Shown: positions 5,937 to 7,379 of the stretch, in pieces | How positions within the stretch are numbered: the first letter of the stretch is position 1 | Layout: each line of letters starts with the position of its first letter | Assembly: GCA_003552275.1 (NCBI GenBank) | Contig: PUKL01000049.1 | Location: 1-7,379 of the forward strand | Length of the DNA: 7,379 nt | Direction: 5' to 3' | DNA from: Mollicutes bacterium | Lineage (GTDB): Bacteria > Bacillota_I > Bacilli_A > Izemoplasmatales > Izemoplasmataceae | Program-made: the position numbers and the translations under genes | The notes under the pieces: model-generated | Told to the model about the DNA's origin: nothing | Seen by the model: the letters and a program-made list of their open reading frames with translations, nothing else | The model's database searches: none

Positions 5937-7286
5937 TCAGGTGAATATAGGTCCCTTTCTTTCCATCCTTTCGAGGTGGAGGGCCATTTTCTTGATGTTC
6001 ATGCACGCCAAAGTGAGGAGGAGGTGGTTTCTCACCCTCTCCTTGCCGCGTAAACGGGTGTAGCGAAGTCCGTATTTCTCTTTGCCATCGGCGAAGAGCC
6101 GTTCAATCTTCTCTTTGCGTTTTTGGTAGGTCTCGCGACCGTAGTCGGTGTGGCGCAGGTCCTCGATGTAGTCCAAGACGTCATGGAAGACGGATAGGCG
6201 GACCTCTTTGCGTTTGGCTTTCTCGCTCAGACATCTATCTTTGAGCGGACAGGCGGCGCAGTCCTTCGGGTCGGAAAGGTAGAGCTTGTAGCCTTCGGAA
6301 AGAGTGCGTTGATAGTCGAGGAGCTTGTCGTTGGGGCAGAGGACTTGGTTGTGGTATTCGTCATAGACGAAGTCGTTGGTGCGGAAGAAGCCTTTCTTGC
6401 CTTTGGGCCGGGTGTAGGCGGTGAAGAATAAGGCGTGATGCGAGAGGATGAACTCGCTGAGCGGTCCCGTCTTGTAGCCGGCATCGACCGCCACGGCGTC
6501 GATGTCGAAGTCGGTGAGCGCCCGCTCAAGGAGCGGTCGCGCCGACTGGCTGTCGTGCACGTTGCCCGGCACGACCTCGCAATCCAGGGCGTAGCCGTTC
6601 TCATCACAGGCCACCTGGGCCACGTAGGCCATCTGTTTCTCCCGGCGTCCTTTCACGTAATAGCCCGCATCCGGGTCGGTGGTCGAGCGCTTGATCGTCT
6701 TGGTCTCCCGCTTCGCCGCGACGGGGGCCATGCCGTCGTTCGCCCGGCTTTCGTTGATCCGCGCCAAGATCTCGTCTTCGAAGGCGTGGGGCGGCTTCTC
6801 CACCTCGACCTCATCATACTTGTGCTTGTTCGCGTTCGCCTTGATGTGCGTCCCGTCGATATAGATGTGCTTCGTGTCCAAGAGCCCCTTGTCCCGCAAT
6901 CGGTTCATGATTTCCAGAAAGATGCCCTCATAAACCTCGTTCTCTGCAAACTTGCGCTTGTACACCTTGCTCAAGGTCGAAAAGTGCGGCGTCTCCTCCG
7001 TGAAGGGGATGTTCAAGAACCACCGGTAGGCCACGTCCGTCTTCAACGCCGCCGTCGTCTTGCGAATCGAGTTGTAGCCGTAGAGGATGTTGATCAGTTC
7101 GATCTTGAAGATGTTCACCGGGTCCACGCTGTTGCGGCCGATCTCCGCATAGAGCGGAGCCGTCGTCTCATGGATGAAGGTGAAATCGACGTGCTTGTCG
7201 ATGAGGCGGAGCAGATGGTCCGCGGGGACGATTTCGTCCATCGTCATCATGATATAGTCCGTCTGTTTGTCTTGTTTTTTCATCAT
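5937..7286 (-). CDS. IS1182-family DDE transposase
   Basis: This cut-and-paste type transposase is 449 residues from ATG 7286, a full length for the family with no frameshift or internal stop. The N-terminal DUF772-like domain covers about residues 40-120 (YLINILYGYNSIR-like region, read here as LINILYGYNSIR, then TPHFSTLSKVYKR). Catalytic acidic residues are readable: D144 in HIYIDGTHIKANAN, D268 in AVAVDAGYK, and E395 in KIERLFADGKEKYGLR. A Cys cluster typical of this family (C317, C343, C346, C352) lies between the second D and the E. The frame could extend upstream to GTG 7295, but AGAGAGG would then be only one base away; it is 10 bases from ATG 7286, which I prefer. ATG 7283 is also possible. 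Codon use resembles the neighbours, so composition gives no sign of recent transfer. Confidence 0.93.
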   Translation of the reverse strand: MMKKQDKQTDYIMMTMDEIVPADHLLRLIDKHVDFTFIHETTAPLYAEIGRNSVDPVNIFKIELINILYGYNSIRKTTAALKTDVAYRWFLNIPFTEETPHFSTLSKVYKRKFAENEVYEGIFLEIMNRLRDKGLLDTKHIYIDGTHIKANANKHKYDEVEVEKPPHAFEDEILARINESRANDGMAPVAAKRETKTIKRSTTDPDAGYYVKGRREKQMAYVAQVACDENGYALDCEVVPGNVHDSQSARPLLERALTDFDIDAVAVDAGYKTGPLSEFILSHHALFFTAYTRPKGKKGFFRTNDFVYDEYHNQVLCPNDKLLDYQRTLSEGYKLYLSDPKDCAACPLKDRCLSEKAKRKEVRLSVFHDVLDYIEDLRHTDYGRETYQKRKEKIERLFADGKEKYGLRYTRLRGKERVRNHLLLTLACMNIKKMALHLERMERKGPIFT

Positions 7287-7312
7287 CTCTACCACGCCTC
7301 TCTTCTGTCTCC

Positions 7313-7321
7313 ATTATACCA
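7313..7321 (-). promoter_or_regulatory. Extended -10 promoter of the transposase
   Basis: On the minus strand this reads TGGTATAAT: perfect TATAAT plus TG. No convincing -35 is seen at normal spacing (CCCTTT at 17 bases). It lies about 27 bases before ATG 7286, so the transcript would have a leader of roughly 20 bases carrying AGAGAGG. Confidence 0.6.
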
Positions 7322-7379
7322 TCTTTGGAGGTTGAAAAGGGCTTTATCAAGCCATTTATCCGGAAAGTTTCCACATTCC
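7322..7379. other. Non-coding right end of the insertion sequence, cut by the window
   Basis: No gene is supported here. Two small inverted repeats are visible: GGCTT/AAGCC around TATC (7340-7353), and the 11-base near-palindrome GGAAAGTTTCC (7362-7372). They may belong to the terminal region of the element. A short ATG-initiated frame on the minus strand from 7374 runs through the promoter into the transposase in another frame and is not credible. Confidence 0.4.

Larger units (their letters stand above)
5841..7379 (-). mobile_element. IS1182-family insertion sequence, left end tentative, right end at or beyond the window
   Basis: The intact transposase gene defines the element. Its left boundary is uncertain. 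The text from 5842, AGACTGTAGACAAACACCC, shows a weak inverted match to the last bases of the window (10 of 17 positions when compared with the reverse complement, GAATGTGGAAACTTTCC). This could be an imperfect terminal inverted repeat or chance. No target-site duplication can be tested because the right flank is outside the window. The left part (5841-5936) holds a strong bidirectional hairpin and no gene. Confidence 0.55.

Noticed and set aside
7168..7374. Minus-strand 68-codon frame starting before the transposase
   Set aside because: It runs through the transposase promoter and then overlaps its 5' end in another frame; no evidence of programmed frameshifting, since the transposase is complete in one frame.
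1..7379. CRISPR array, tRNA, rRNA, defence or toxin-antitoxin system
   Set aside because: No direct repeats with regular spacing, no cloverleaf with CCA-like end, and no small gene pair with ribosome binding sites was found by reading both strands.

Overview
This window looks like ordinary chromosome from a Bacillota-type bacterium of moderate-to-high GC (by eye about 55%). TGA is used as a stop codon, so this is not a code-4 mollicute. Shine-Dalgarno sites are strong (AGGAGG-like), several promoters have extended -10 boxes, and the genes are separated by compact hairpin terminators. The protein families (MepA-like MATE pump, short Gram-positive hpt, DUF438/hemerythrin/PAS protein, IS1182-type transposase) and the Gram-positive style pyrG leader support this. 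I cannot place it more precisely from sequence alone.

Layout from left to right. (1) Positions 1-1910, minus strand: a two-gene unit made of psuG (pseudouridine-5'-phosphate glycosidase) followed by a DUF438/hemerythrin-like protein with a PAS domain that is cut by the left edge of the window. A candidate extended -10 promoter lies just upstream of psuG. (2) Positions 1922-3396, minus strand: a single MATE efflux transporter with its own promoter and an intrinsic terminator that overlaps its stop codon. (3) Positions 3396-5172, plus strand: an isolated plus-strand terminator, then the pyrG promoter, a leader attenuator and pyrG (CTP synthase). (4) Positions 5143-5783: hpt (hypoxanthine phosphoribosyltransferase) on the minus strand, converging on pyrG over one shared hairpin. 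(5) Positions 5814-7379: two hairpins, then an apparently intact IS1182-family transposase on the minus strand. The right end of this element lies at or beyond the window edge.

Three genes serve nucleotide metabolism. PsuG releases uracil and ribose-5-phosphate, PyrG makes CTP from UTP, and Hpt salvages hypoxanthine and guanine using PRPP. They are not in one operon, so the shared theme may be coincidence. The most informative signal is the pyrG leader: a good promoter positioned to start at GGGC, then a terminator whose 5' strand carries a C/U-rich tract. This is the arrangement known for CTP-sensing reiterative-transcription attenuation in Gram-positive bacteria. Here the 5' end GGGCG is already complementary to part of that tract, and three extra non-templated Gs would complete an 8-bp antiterminator. 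I see no CRISPR array, tRNA, rRNA or defence system, and no clear sign of a wholly new system.
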